From NCBI GenBank assembly GCA_950022655.1, contig OX465587.1, positions 28,957,716 to 29,021,715 of the forward strand: 64,000 bases of DNA. Direction: 5' to 3'. The translations under genes and the position numbers were made by a program. Under the pieces are notes generated by a model, which worked only from the letters and a program-made list of their open reading frames with translations, was not told the origin of the DNA and did not search any database. Positions 51,990 through 61,908 of this stretch are shown piece by piece. The DNA is from Alentia gelatinosa. Taxonomy: Eukaryota > Annelida > Polychaeta > Phyllodocida > Polynoidae. How positions within the stretch are numbered: position 1 is the first letter of the stretch; the number at the start of each line of letters is the position of its first letter.

Positions 51990-52735
51990 CCCTCAGGCTT
52001 TAATCATCACAGACAGGGAGTTCCGAACACACCCAGCATGAAATACAAACATCGTGCCGCTGTCGTTACATCTCCTCTCATCGGAACTCCACCGATAATG
52101 GATGTTGAAGATATCTGCGGACAGTGCCGGTAATGGAAACAGCGGTTGTGATGTGAGGCATCTTCTGGTGATGTAGGATATTAGGGAAACTAGTTCATCT
52201 ATAGGCTTGATTCCACATAGCCCATTTTACTCCCGATGTGGTTGAAATCTATTCCAGTATTTGTGCTCACGCACACATAACCTATTCCATTGCGCAGATG
52301 ACCTCCAGACAGAGATCAAATATAAGCCAGTTTTGGTGGCAGGACCAGACTGGAGTACATCTTGACCACAAAGGGAGCGAAATTGTCTATATGGAATCAA
52401 ACCTTAATTTGGACTGCTTATTGTCTCGTGTCACTTTCGGTACAATTATTGCATTAGCTCTAATCATCACAGACAGGGAGCTCCGAACACACCCAGCATA
52501 AAGTACAAAAATTGTGCCGCTGTTATTCAGTCTCCTCTGATCAGGACTCCACCGATAATGGATGTTGAAGATATCTGCGGACTGTGCCGGTAATGGAAAC
52601 TAATGCTGTGATGTGAAGCATCTACTGGTGATGTAGGATATTAGGGAAATTAGATCAGTTATATAATAGGAATGGCTTATTGTCTCACATTTCTTTCAGT
52701 AAAATTATCGCATGAGCTCTAATAATCACAGACAG
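51990..52735 (+). repeat. Two-copy tandem duplication (about 465-bp period)
   Basis: 51997-52200 and 52461-52665 share atcacagacagggag, ccgaacacacccagcat, ccaccgataatggatgttga and gatatctgcgga. A third, broken start lies at 52712-52738. The 87-codon frame between them is not supported by the other unit. Confidence 0.85.
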
Positions 52736-52737
52736 GG

Positions 52738-53190
52738 ATGTAGATCGACAATAATCAATGGTTTTATGGACAGGCAGCTGTAAACCACGAGAGGTTGACA
52801 TGCAATGATACATGCGCTAGCGAGTGTATTACAACGTCAACCTTGAGTGGTTTACAGAGCCGCCTGTCCACAAAATCATCGTTTGTTGCATTTATCATCG
52901 TTCTTTTTGAATAAATCAAACCTAGTGATTGCCATATAAAAGGGTACAACAATAGGGACTATTTTTTTTATCTATAGCACAAAGGAACTATATTTCCTGT
53001 TTACTATGGCTTTGAGGCTGTATACCACAGATTTGAATCTGTATACCACAGTTATTGTATCTGACAGGTTCTATACACTAGGTAGTGGTAGAGTCCCTAT
53101 ACATTTTTAATGGGGTCTTTGTATACATGGATGATAAGGTAGAAGCAAACCTCGGATCCACGGGGAATGGTACCTTTTTCCATCTGCCTG
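52738..53190 (+). repeat. Segmental repeat U (copy 2)
   Basis: Collinear with 40891-41370, including the inverted repeat around gtaaaccacgagaggttgac / gtcaaccttgagtggtttac and the downstream words gtataccacag and gatgataaggtagaagc. Confidence 0.82.
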
Positions 53191-53505
53191 CAGAAACATT
53201 ATCCCTTCACTATATGTGTGCTATTCAGTGTTGTATTGTGAAAGGAGGAGGTAGCCAGTGTCTCAGAGTTTTAGAGGTGCCCAGCTGACCATGACCAATC
53301 ACTGGAGACCGAAATACCTTAAGGCCCACTGGTGCTAGATGCGTTCTGATCCTAGACTCAGGCAGTCGCAGAAATGGCAAGTTGACTGGGTGCAGGTGGG
53401 TTACAGAAAACTCAATAGACTGAATGTAACCCAAACCTTTTAATTGATATTCATTTATTATTGCACACTCATTCATCAATGATGAACATACTATTTGCTA
53501 CTACT
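53191..53505. repeat. Dispersed repeat family P, both segments
   Basis: 53240-53420 matches 17641-17820 (gccagtgtctcag, cccagctgaccatgacca). 53420-53500 is the inverse of the family P segment at 17030-17100 (tgaatgtaacccaaaccttt, ttgcacactcattcatcaat). Confidence 0.65.
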
Positions 53506-54639
53506 TATTTGGAGGTATCTTCAGTCCCTATATGACAATGCCTCCCGGCATTCTCATGCCTTTTTGTTTTTATTATATGTCTTTTGTTGTTTTCCTTTAC
53601 AATAGTCCTGTCAGAATGAGCAAGTGAAACATGTCTGAGACAGACAGGAACGTAGAGGCATTGGGTGCGAGGCTCCCACATCACACAACAAACCTTAAAG
53701 TAGTGCTCTATGACTGCAGAATCCAGAGGAGCAGTTTGATCAAGAACCGGTCATGAAACAGCTACTGGTGCTGATGATCAATAATGATAGGATTGATTCC
53801 ACCCCACATACCGATATTTTTTCTTTTTTTTTCAAATAGAGCACAGCATTTATTTTCCAGTATACAGCATACAGTACATTGCATCATTTCCTTCTTGTCT
53901 TTTCCTCATATTTATCTGACTGTACACTCAGGGCAGTCTCTTACACACATCTTTCGTCTTGCTCCCTTTTTTAATATTTCAACTTTGTAATCAAATGGTT
54001 ACCTGGTATAGCTCTACCCCTAACTGGACTACAACCTTCAGGTCTTCCTATTCTAAATTGCCACAATTTTTCCAATTTACTGCACTACTGATTCCCCATA
54101 TATTTATCAGTCTTTCAATATTTGATTTTCAGGGATACCCTATCTGTTCTCCTTAGCCTCCTTGTCCTTGGGTGACATCGTCTGTTTTCCTCTTCATCAT
54201 GCTTTTCCACCTCCTGCTCTCTTCAATATAGGCATATTCCAAGACAAGGCATGACCAAGGAGTGGGAGGAAAAACCTGTGACAGGTGAGAAACAGTGAGT
54301 CACAACCTCTGGTGAGAAACTAAGTGTCGCTCTCTGGTGACTAATAAATGAAACAATACAGGCATCGGTTTCATACCAATAATCTCCCATGGTTGTTTAC
54401 ACGGTGACAAGTGCTGCAGTGCGACTGTCAAACGCGGTTTGATCTTAGAGCTGCACCCAGGCTTCAGAACGACTGCCGGGACAAAGGAGGGGCTAATTGT
54501 TTACTCTGTCAGACTTACACAGGGTACACTGAGTATGCGGGGGTTGAGTCTGTCAGGTACCAGTCACACAGGGTACATGGAGTACACAGAACTCGCCTCA
54601 CAAAGGACACATCCATCTCAGCGTGTCTATTGCACCTTT
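53506..54639. other. No gene seen
   Basis: AT- and C/T-rich with several short frames on the plus strand (65-84 codons) lacking motifs. cagggtacac-gagta words (54520-54535, 54570-54585) form a short direct repeat. Confidence 0.4.
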
Positions 54640-55015
54640 ACCCGGCGTTTACACTAGACGGCTAAATACGACTGAAGATCGTCAGCCAATAGTCGTTCGG
54701 CGGTGGCAATGTCCACCGCTAAAGTCCTGGAAGTCAGGATTTACCGGAGCGTTTATACTGACGACTATGAGTTTTCACAGAATCGCCGCCTATGTAGATG
54801 ACTAATTCAAACCGGCTTAAAATAGTCCCCGGTGTCAGAGCATGTCTAATAGTCGTGAGGTGGTGCTTTATTGTGTAATCAGATGTAGTCAGACGAACTG
54901 CAGTCGCCATGCTCTTGGCGTTTATACTAGACGATTTCTAGACTTTTAAAGCTAAAGGTCGTCAGGTTCAAGAGTCGCCGCCTATAATCGTCTTGTGTAA
55001 ACGCCGGGTGACGAA
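54640..55015 (+). mobile_element. MITE family G (copy)
   Basis: tttacactagacggctaaat at the left and atcgtcttgtgtaaacgccg at the right are related inverted ends; internal order as in 30065-30440. Possibly a full-length member (about 375 bp). Confidence 0.75.
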
Positions 55016-55298
55016 GACTCCTAATCCTATTGCGGGCCTGGGACTGTCTCTGATCCCCACTCAATGTGCGGGGTTCCTGGTAAACAACAGGGGTTTCTGC
55101 AGAGTCACTGGAATAACAAAAACAGAGAGAGATCAATATGAATCGTGTCAGTGACTAGATGAAGTTAGATATCAGACAGGATAACTTGAGGAATTTGAAT
55201 TCATGTCATTACTCTGGAAGTTATATATGATGATCTCAAGGTGTCACATAAAGCACATCTAATTAGGGCTAACTGGAAGAGTTGGCGGTAATGCGGAC
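55016..55298. other. Spacer
   Basis: No gene recognised. atcgtgtcagtgacta-atgaag recurs at 55732-55750. Confidence 0.4.
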
Positions 55299-55415
55299 CA
55301 GGGACCTGTTTCACAAGTTTTGTGACAAAAGTGTTAGACAGACCTGAAAAGCGACACCAACAGTGCAAGCAAGAACGGACAAAACATGTCAAGAAACTAG
55401 TGAAACAGGTCCCTG
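55299..55415. mobile_element. MITE family H, internally deleted (copy 4)
   Basis: 117 bp: both inverted ends (cagggacctgtttcacaag and actagtgaaacaggtccctg) with only the segment around gtgttagacagacctgaaaa between them. Confidence 0.85.
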
Positions 55416-55426
55416 AAGACGGTTGC

Positions 55427-55460
55427 CACGTGGTTCCGGTCACGTGGTTCCGGTCACGTG
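55427..55460. promoter_or_regulatory. Three CACGTG E-boxes at 14-bp spacing
   Basis: CACGTG at 55427-55432, 55441-55446 and 55455-55460, within a 14-bp direct repeat (cacgtggttccggt). Such a cluster could bind bHLH-zip factors; the repeat may equally be a chance microduplication. No gene start is recognised beside it. Confidence 0.3.
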
Positions 55461-55499
55461 ACCACCCCACTCCGCACCCCGTCTGCGTCCAACTGAAAT

Positions 55500-55640
55500 G
55501 AACCACCCAACCACCCTACAAAAAAACCCAACTCTTCACTCTCCTCTACTCAATTTCCTAACTCAATAAATTTATTACCATTACCGTGCTTCTGTGTTTG
55601 TCATTAGGGAATTGGGGGTCACCCTGCTGGTTTGTGATTA
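55500..55640 (+). mobile_element. Possible LTR 3' end
   Basis: A C/T-rich run, AATAAA at 55565-55570, gtgcttctgtgtttgtcatt, then aattgggggtcacc. The order polyadenylation signal, short tail, tggggg-type word recalls the LTR/primer-site boundary of some retroelements. No second copy in the window; speculative. Confidence 0.25.
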
Positions 55641-55885
55641 AGAGCTTAGTATCATAATAATAATATTAGTGTTTCACAGGATATAGTCAATGTATATTAC
55701 TATATATTTGGATTTGTAAAACTTTAGAATCGTGTCAGTGACTAAATGAAGCTAAGTGAATATAGAAAAAAATTAAGTGGGAAAAATGTTACATACACTA
55801 AATAATAATAGATAATTGCCTTTTATTTCAAGCACGAATAATAGTCAAAGAGAAGTTTTCTTTAGCGAGGCACTTCAGGCATTAT
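55641..55885. other. AT-rich spacer
   Basis: No feature. Confidence 0.4.
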
Positions 55886-56105
55886 AAAACACCCCTCTCA
55901 TAGATCTCACACTATCTAAGTGGTTTTCTGTACAAGGTTCTCACATTGCTCTATGGGAGAAGAATTCTTAACGAACTAGGCTTAGAGCCTTGAGAATCCA
56001 CTGGTACCGCTAGATGGCATCATTGAGGTTTTAGGAATCTTTGGCTTGCATTGATGTACGTCTTTAGCACGGGAGGCAGTGATATCTTATGAGAGGGGTT
56101 TATAA
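55886..56105 (+). mobile_element. Family A element, short copy
   Basis: One terminal unit (acccctctcatagatctcac ... gtacaaggttctcac), one core arm (ccttgagaatccactggtac) and gggaggcagt, then a truncated inverted end (atcttatgagaggggt). No amplification here, which gives the pre-array state of the family. Confidence 0.75.
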
Positions 56106-57280
56106 AAAGGCAACAAACTAGATCTCTCCTCTAGTTAAACAAGGCTTCATCTTTTTATTTCAATATACAAAAAAGCATTACCTCAGAATTTCTTTTTCTT
56201 TTAAATGAGCTTAGCTCTCTGAATTTTAGAATGTAGACACTATAGGTTGTTTACATCATAATTTTCCAGCACTATTTGTCTGGTTTGAAGTTTATAAACC
56301 CATCGACATGACAACAACAACAACAACAACAAAATCAAATTTTCTTCACCTACATCGCAAATCCAATTTCACTCGATTTTTTCCACATAAAAGGAGACAT
56401 GAAATTCTAATATGTGCTACCTTCAGTTTTCTACTAACGTCACACCTTATCTTCAATCAATTATCTTTAAAACCAACCACATCTATAAGTGCTATCAGCA
56501 ATTGAATTCTTATCAAATCTACCTGAATTGCTTGTTTTACTTACTATCCGTTCAATTAACAACATTCAAAATAAAACAGCAAATGTTGATGGTTCCTTTC
56601 TGATCAAAAGGAATATATAAACAGCTGCACACTGAAATATGCATGGTTTTAGAAGATTATTATGGAACAAGTGGAGACAACCTTAATTGTCCCTTTTGAG
56701 ATGAAATGCACTACTTAGTAAATGATCAAGTTAATGCTAGTTCTGTCAAATACTCCGTAATTGCTCTGAACAGACTCTGTATTTTAGTAAAAATGAGAAA
56801 CTGTGTTGAATGCGCTTTGTATTAAAAATGAATACATCACTCTAGGGATTCTCTAATTCTCGGGACTAAAACTAACGATTCTCTGGTTCAAACTACCTCT
56901 GCTGTTGAGGTAGTTTGAAGAGGGGTTTGTACTCAATGCACAAAAATTAGCAAAATAGTCAGTGATAGGGCTGGGATAAATCTGAGCTGTATTCCATCCA
57001 TGGCACTGAAAATACGCCATTCATTTTGATTTGCTGCATAATCATCAGCTTTGCTTTGAAATATCTACACAACCAAAACTCATGGCATATTTTCAGTGGT
57101 TACAGATCTCGACGCAGTTAGTCATTCTTGATATCCATTTATTTTCCCCATTCCTTTATATTATACAATACCCCAAAACAGGGTCAAACCTTGGACACTG
57201 CATAACATGTACCAACAAACAACTTTTCATGTGAACTCAGATGCTACCAATTGATCTAGCCATGAAATCATCAAATCTAA
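56106..57280. other. No gene seen; AT-rich
   Basis: About 1.2 kb with an acaacaac microsatellite (56309-56331) and a 13-bp hairpin at 56890-56924. Frames of 63-67 codons lack motifs. It resembles intron or UTR-type sequence but nothing specific can be shown. Confidence 0.45.
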
Positions 57281-57283
57281 AGC

Positions 57284-58090
57284 GGAATTCACACGGTGGG
57301 ATTCATTTACCTCACGGGGTTAAAAATCTCAAGTGGGATTCACACGGTGGGATTCACGTACCTCACAGGCCGTTTGTCTGAGACAAATCCTGTTGTTCGG
57401 TACTGGAACACAATCTCCTATTGTGAATGACAGCGTTCCATTTCGCTGAGACAATTTTCTTCCCTTTCAATTGTCTGCGACAATCATCCCTAACAAGGAA
57501 TAGTATCTCATGAGATTTTGATTTTAAACAGGTTTAAAATTTAGAGGGGCATTTTGGTGAGATAAATGTATTTCACACGTTCTCCCCCAATATGTGAGCT
57601 CAGTGGTTCCAAATAACACCTATTCACGTGGGGAAGTACCCTGAGTCGGTGACTGTGTACCCTGTGTACCCTGTGTAGGGGTGTAGGGGTGAGACTATGT
57701 ACCTGATAAGTCTTCCCATGTGAATTGAATCCGCCATGATACCCTGAGACTATAGAACACCCCAATCTGTGAAACTTTCTACCCAGCTGGAAATAATAGC
57801 CGACTGGTGCAAAGGTGTGAAGTACACCAGTCTCAGGTCCATTTGTCCCATCGTGTGAATCCCACCTTATGGAATTCTGTTCCTTGTTAAGGTTGAATGT
57901 CTTTAACAAATACGGGGGAAAACATGACTCATGGAAATGGAACCCTACAATTTACACGAGGAGGTTCAAGTACAGAATCTCAGCAGGATTTGTCTCAGAC
58001 AAACACCCTGTGAGGTACATGAATCCCACCATGTGAATCACACTTTACAGGGTACAGAATCTCAGCAGGATTTGTCTCAGACAGACATCT
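57284..58090 (+). mobile_element. MITE family E (copy 2) with extra terminal units
   Basis: An extra terminal unit at 57284-57335, then a full element from about 57335 (gtgggattcacacggtggga) to about 57872 (cgtgtgaatcccacc). Landmarks: aggccgtttgtctgagacaa, gttccatttcgctgagacaa, ctcatgagattttgatttta, ggtgtgaagtacaccagtct. Inverted units (gaggtacatgaatcccacc, caggatttgtctcagacaaa) follow at 57960-58090. Collinear with 61277-61817. Confidence 0.8.
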
Positions 58091-58200
58091 TGTTTCTTGT
58101 ATCATTTAGTCCTCCCATTCCTTTATATGATACATAACTTAGAACAGGGTTAAACCTTTGAAAATCATGCACCAAAACCTATGTAAACTCAGATGTTATC
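58091..58200. other. Spacer
   Basis: Shares cctttatatgatacataac and aaaccttt-words with 57150-57200. Confidence 0.4.
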
Positions 58201-58325
58201 TTAGCCTGGTATAAAGGTCCATAAGCTTAACATTACCAGCTCGTTCTCAACAGGCTTGCGAGTATGGTAACTCATACTCAATGGTTGATAAACAGATAAA
58301 TATTTCCAGGCTAAGATAAAATCAG
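58201..58325. mobile_element. M-family MITE fragment (inverted)
   Basis: ccataagcttaacattacca, gctcgttctcaacaggc and taaatatttccaggctaaga correspond to the reverse M-family end, with its TTAA intact (compare 26257). Confidence 0.55.
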
Positions 58326-58550
58326 AAACATATTCGTGCTTGGTCTGAGTCCCTGTTCATCATCTTGCTTGGAGTTTTTCAGAATATTCACCCGGCTATT
58401 GCCCCGTCTTTATTACTGCACACTCCAAACTCGATTTCGAATGAGGACATAGACCAAACACTCATCAATTTCTTACTACACATTGATGTAGCTATGCAGT
58501 CACCAAATTCAAGGAAATTCCCGATGTCCAACTAGATGAACCAATAACAT
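58326..58550. other. Spacer
   Basis: No feature. Confidence 0.4.
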
Positions 58551-58556
58551 CCCTTT

Positions 58557-58640
58557 AACCCTTTAACTGCGGTATGAAGCCTCCAGGCTTTCCCTGGCAA
58601 CGGCAGGAAGATGCCTCCAGACATTCCTCTGGCTATAGCA
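58557..58640. mobile_element. PiggyBac-like MITE fragment
   Basis: TTAA followed by ccctttaactgcggtatg, then hairpin words (gcctccaggctttccctgg, atgcctccagacattcct). Only the left part is seen. Confidence 0.5.
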
Positions 58641-58944
58641 ACATGATACTTATGTACAAAATTGTTGATACTTATGTTGTTTCTTATGAACAAAATTCAA
58701 GAAATAAAACAATAAGTGTTCGAATCATAAGATATTTTGACAAAGTATTACAGTAATATTGACCTTGAGTTAGTATAACAAAACATCCTCAATATCCAAG
58801 GTATATTACTCAAATCACGTTCTGGTCTATACATCCCTATCGTGGCCAAGTAATATATGATGTCTATGAGAAGAAAGTATTTATCTAAATTACCCCGAAT
58901 TATTGAGAAACTAATTTGAACATTTTGGTTAGTAACCTCCTCCC
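58641..58944. other. AT-rich spacer
   Basis: No feature recognised. Confidence 0.4.
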
Positions 58945-59720
58945 TGGTGTTTACAGTACCACTGCCATGCTTTTAATGGCATATAACACCCCTATTATCG
59001 CTTAGCTCTAGTTCCCAGTATATCCACATAAGGGCAGGCTGCTCTACCAATGACACTTGAGTTGTTCAGTGTCATGAGCGGCCTCCTGACATATGGGACA
59101 GACCAGAACGGGTGCTCAAGAGGAACAGTTTTGGTCATCCCCTATTGGCTGTCGGTATGACAGCCAATGAGAGGACAAAGCTCATATATGTCAAGCCTGT
59201 AATGTCAACCCCCTGCTAAGGGTATAAAACAAGGACCCTTTCTTGTCAATAAACAGTTAAGTTCTTAACACATAGTAGTACATAATACCTCTGTGTCCGA
59301 GTTCTTACTCTCTTCTCTTAACCCATTCAGGGCAAAAATGCCTACAGGCATTATGTACACAGGGGGGCGAGAATGCTTATAGGCATTCATGATATATTCA
59401 GGCATTTTCCAATAAGTACAAAAAAATTTAAAGAGTTCTTGTAAAATATGGAAAGATATGTGTGGAAATCAATACATTTTGTATACTGTTTCAAAAAAAT
59501 TGCTCTGTGGCAATAAAGAATTTCTCTAGGTCACATGACAAGTAAAACTTTCCTGAATGCCTCAAGGCATTCTCGCCCCCAGAGACATACAGCCCAGGGG
59601 CACCCTGGGGCCTGAAGCTACTGGTACCCACCAACCTACTCGCCTGGAAAGGGTTAAGGTCTACTCCTTACGCAAGTAGGGCTCAAAACTTTATAACGTG
59701 ACACATCATGTGACCTTACT
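58945..59720 (+). mobile_element. LTR-like element L3, split by piggyBac-like MITE
   Basis: Left part to 59317: GC-richer sequence with ccaatgagagg, TATAAAA at 59223-59229, AATAAA at 59248-59253 and a C/T-rich tail with ctctgtgtccgagttctta. Right part from 59658: ctactccttacgcaagtagg and cttataacgtgacaca-type sequence. A TATA box and a poly(A) signal close together and a short U5-like tail suggest an LTR of Ty3 type; the ends are not identified. Confidence 0.4.
59322..59653. mobile_element. PiggyBac-like MITE with TTAA duplications (second type)
   Basis: 332 bp bounded by TTAA (59318-59321 and 59654-59657). The left end is CCCATTCAGGGCAAAAATGCC; the right end is cctggaaaGGG. Three hairpin words of the form aatgcctacaggcatta lie inside. 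The ends differ from 26261-26622 beyond CCC/GGG, so it is a separate family with the same target site and the same kind of internal palindrome. Confidence 0.85.
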
Positions 59721-59826
59721 ATTTCCCTTTAAAGCTGCCTGCCAAAGCAAGGCTGTTTATGCAGGTAATGCCTGTCATGTAATGTTAAGCAGGTGTAAGT
59801 GGGCAGGGTAATGAAAACCAGCCAAT

Positions 59827-60102
59827 CAGGGACCTGTTTCACTAGTTTAGTGACATGTCTAGATGGCGTCTAGATGGTGTGTCCAGTTTCATAAGAACTA
59901 GACATTAGACTTTGTTTTGTCCGTTCTTGATTGCACTGTTGGTCCATGATATGTAGGTCCATGATATGTAGATTTGTCTATTTCTTATGTTTGAGGTCTG
60001 TCTTTTCCTAAGGGCAGCTATTTGCGTTGTCACAAAACTAGACAACCCCAATGTCTGTATGGCGTCACAGACATGTCACGAAACTAGTGAAACAGGTCCC
60101 AG
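59827..60102. mobile_element. MITE family H (copy 5)
   Basis: The ends cagggacctgtttcactagt and actagtgaaacaggtcccag are inverted, about 276 bp. Internal tccatgatatgtag is duplicated (59944-59971). Confidence 0.9.
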
Positions 60103-60345
60103 GACATGGCTGATACTCACGCACCTCTGTTAACCAGCTTACAAATAGGGGCTGCTTCTATGGAAATGATGTATGTTATTATGGTTAATAAAGAAATTCA
60201 CAGAAAAAAACAAAAAAACAGAGAAACTGAGTGTTGCAGGGAAAGGGTTAAACATAAACACAAAACAGGTTGTTTACTCTGGGTGTCAGGGCGTAATAAC
60301 ACGACACAGAGGTCGTCATGGACACTCTCATCAAGGTAACAAGAC
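60103..60345. other. Spacer upstream of the candidate gene
   Basis: Mixed sequence. The frames of 66-77 codons crossing it run through A-rich sequence without a domain. Confidence 0.4.
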
Positions 60346-60349
60346 CTCC

Positions 60350-60425
60350 ACACGCATGCGCACCATCACGTGACCGGCGCCGACCAATCAGAGCCGTCAT
60401 TAGGTCAGAACCGCCGCCCACTCAC
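60350..60425 (+). promoter_or_regulatory. Promoter-like cluster: NRF1, CACGTG, CCAAT
   Basis: Within 60 bp: acgcatgcgcacc (NRF1-like, 60353-60365), atcacgtgaccgg (E-box in the tcacgtgac context, 60366-60378) and gccgaccaatcagagcc (CCAAT box, 60380-60396), then CpG-rich sequence (aaccgccgccc). No TATA. This combination is typical of metazoan housekeeping promoters. It lies about 70-140 bp upstream of the ATG at 60493, which fits a start of transcription near 60420-60480. Confidence 0.55.
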
Positions 60426-61276
60426 ACGACTCCTAAATCTCCACACTACACGGGAATGACGGGATCAGGTCTCATTTAGGGGCTGGTCTCTTATGGCATC
60501 AGTAGCAAGTTACAACGTCACCAATGAGTGTTGTGTGTTTATTGAGAAGGTAAATTCCTACACTGGCCGCCATAGCCTTGAAGCCTGGCCTATGTCCTCT
60601 TCACATATTAGGCCAGGTAACTACCACCATTTTCCCGTTAACGTTGCATGGCGGGATTGCATTCATACCTGACTGATACCTGTTGGATCTTACACTGGTT
60701 CCCCGCTAGAGGGCGTGGAATAATCTGTTAATTCCTTAAAGACATATTCTAATGAGTTTTTACTTTTGGAGGGTAGCTATATTTATTCTATAATATGGTT
60801 TAAGTATAAGTAAGGTATTTGGGGAACCTTTTGAGGGAGAGAAGTTGTGCTGGCTCCCCTTGCCCACTGCAAATCAGCAGGAATCCAGCGAAAGTTCAAG
60901 ATCGCTAACTCATTGCTCAAGCTCAGGCTGTACGTTACCTGTCCCATTGATCATTGGGGCAGGGAACCAGTCTATGGCCGCCAGAGGTAAATATGTGACC
61001 GCTTTGACCCACCATGTCTCTTACTCTCCTATCAGACATTTGTACTGCTTGGAGAGTGTGCTATATCATAACATCAAAGACAATTTTCCATTTTCTTATT
61101 TCCTATCCAGTGTATTTTTGTCAAAATATAATGAACATAAAGCTTCTTTTTCATCAATTTGAATATTTCCTAATAAGTATGCTTGCTTTTAGAGCCTACA
61201 TTGAACAAAATTACTTGGTTGGAGGAACTCACTGCTGATACGTACATCGCATGTGATTTAACGCGACCAGCCTCTA

Positions 61277-61817
61277 AGGTGGGATTCACACGGTGGGATT
61301 CACGTACCTCACAGGCCGTTTGTCTGAGACAAATCCTGTTGAGATTCGGTACTGGAACATTATCTCCTCATGTGAATGACAGGGTTCCTTTTTGTTGAGA
61401 CAAGTTTTTTTCCTTGCAATTGTCAGCGAGAATTACTCCTAACAAGGAACTGAATCTCATGAGATTTTGACTTTAAACAGGTTTAAACTTTAGAGGGGTA
61501 TTTTGGTGAGACAAGTGCATTTCACACGTTCTCCCCCAATCTATGAGTCTCAGTGGTCTCAAATAACACCTATTCACACGGGGAAGTACCCTGAGTCGGC
61601 AACTGTGTACCCTGTATACCCTGTGTAGGGGTGTGGGGGAGAGACTATGTACCTGTTAAGTCCTCCCATGTGAATTGAATCTGCCATGTTACCCTGAGAC
61701 TGTAGGACACCCCAATCTGTGAAACTTTGTACCCAGCTGGAAATTGTAGCCGACTGGTGCAAAGGTGTGAAGTACACCAGTCTCAGGTCCATTTGTCCCA
61801 CCTTGTGAATCCCACTT
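61277..61817 (+). mobile_element. MITE family E (copy 3) inside an exon candidate
   Basis: 541 bp between TA dinucleotides (61275-61276 and 61818-61819). The inverted ends aggtgggattcaca and tgtgaatccca-ctt differ at one base. Internal landmarks match 57335-57872 throughout. Element plus one TA is 543 bp, a multiple of three, so the frame to its right is unchanged, but it brings in-frame stops (near 61396). It could also supply splice sites (aag/gtggga at the left, ctttag at the right), though removing that intron would shift the frame. Confidence 0.88.
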
Positions 61818-61821
61818 TAGT

Positions 61822-61860
61822 CTGAACAGAGTGGAGACAGAGGTGGTGGCCAATTTAGTA
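61822..61860 (+). repeat. Single 39-bp unit related to the 63-kb minisatellite
   Basis: ctgaacagagtggagacaga plus ggtggtggccaattta matches the minisatellite unit at 63200-63960 (read on the minus strand) at almost every base. Here it is in plus orientation, in the frame of the candidate gene (NRVETEVVANL), the same frame used in the array. Confidence 0.8.
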
Positions 61861-61908
61861 AACTCCATGATTGCTTGTGTAGGGGACAGAGCTATTGTTG
61901 TTTCATAA

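Larger units (their letters stand above)
60493..61908 (+). pseudogene. Candidate three-exon gene, last exon split by MITE
   Basis: Proposed exons: 60493-60549 (from ATG; 19 codons, MASVASYNVTNECCVFIEK), 60881-60986 (starts ESSESSRSLTHCS, contains CTLPVPLIIGAGNQSM) and 61193-61276 (PTLNKITWLEELTADTYI). The donors are AAG/GTAAAT and GAG/GTAAAT; the acceptors are cag and cttttag. Phases agree across both joins (0, then 1). Directly after exon 3 sits a TA-flanked 541-bp MITE (61277-61817). If that and one TA are ignored, the frame continues to a TAA at 61906-61908, giving 111 codons. With the MITE in place the reading stops inside it, hence the pseudogene label. No family is recognised; transcription is unproven. 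The start context is weak at position -3. Confidence 0.42.

Noticed and set aside
56888..56926. Hairpin with gaggtagtttgaa, sharing the gaggtag seed of let-7
   Set aside because: The stem is only about 13 bp with no extension on either side, and the match ends after the seed, so it cannot be a microRNA precursor of normal size.
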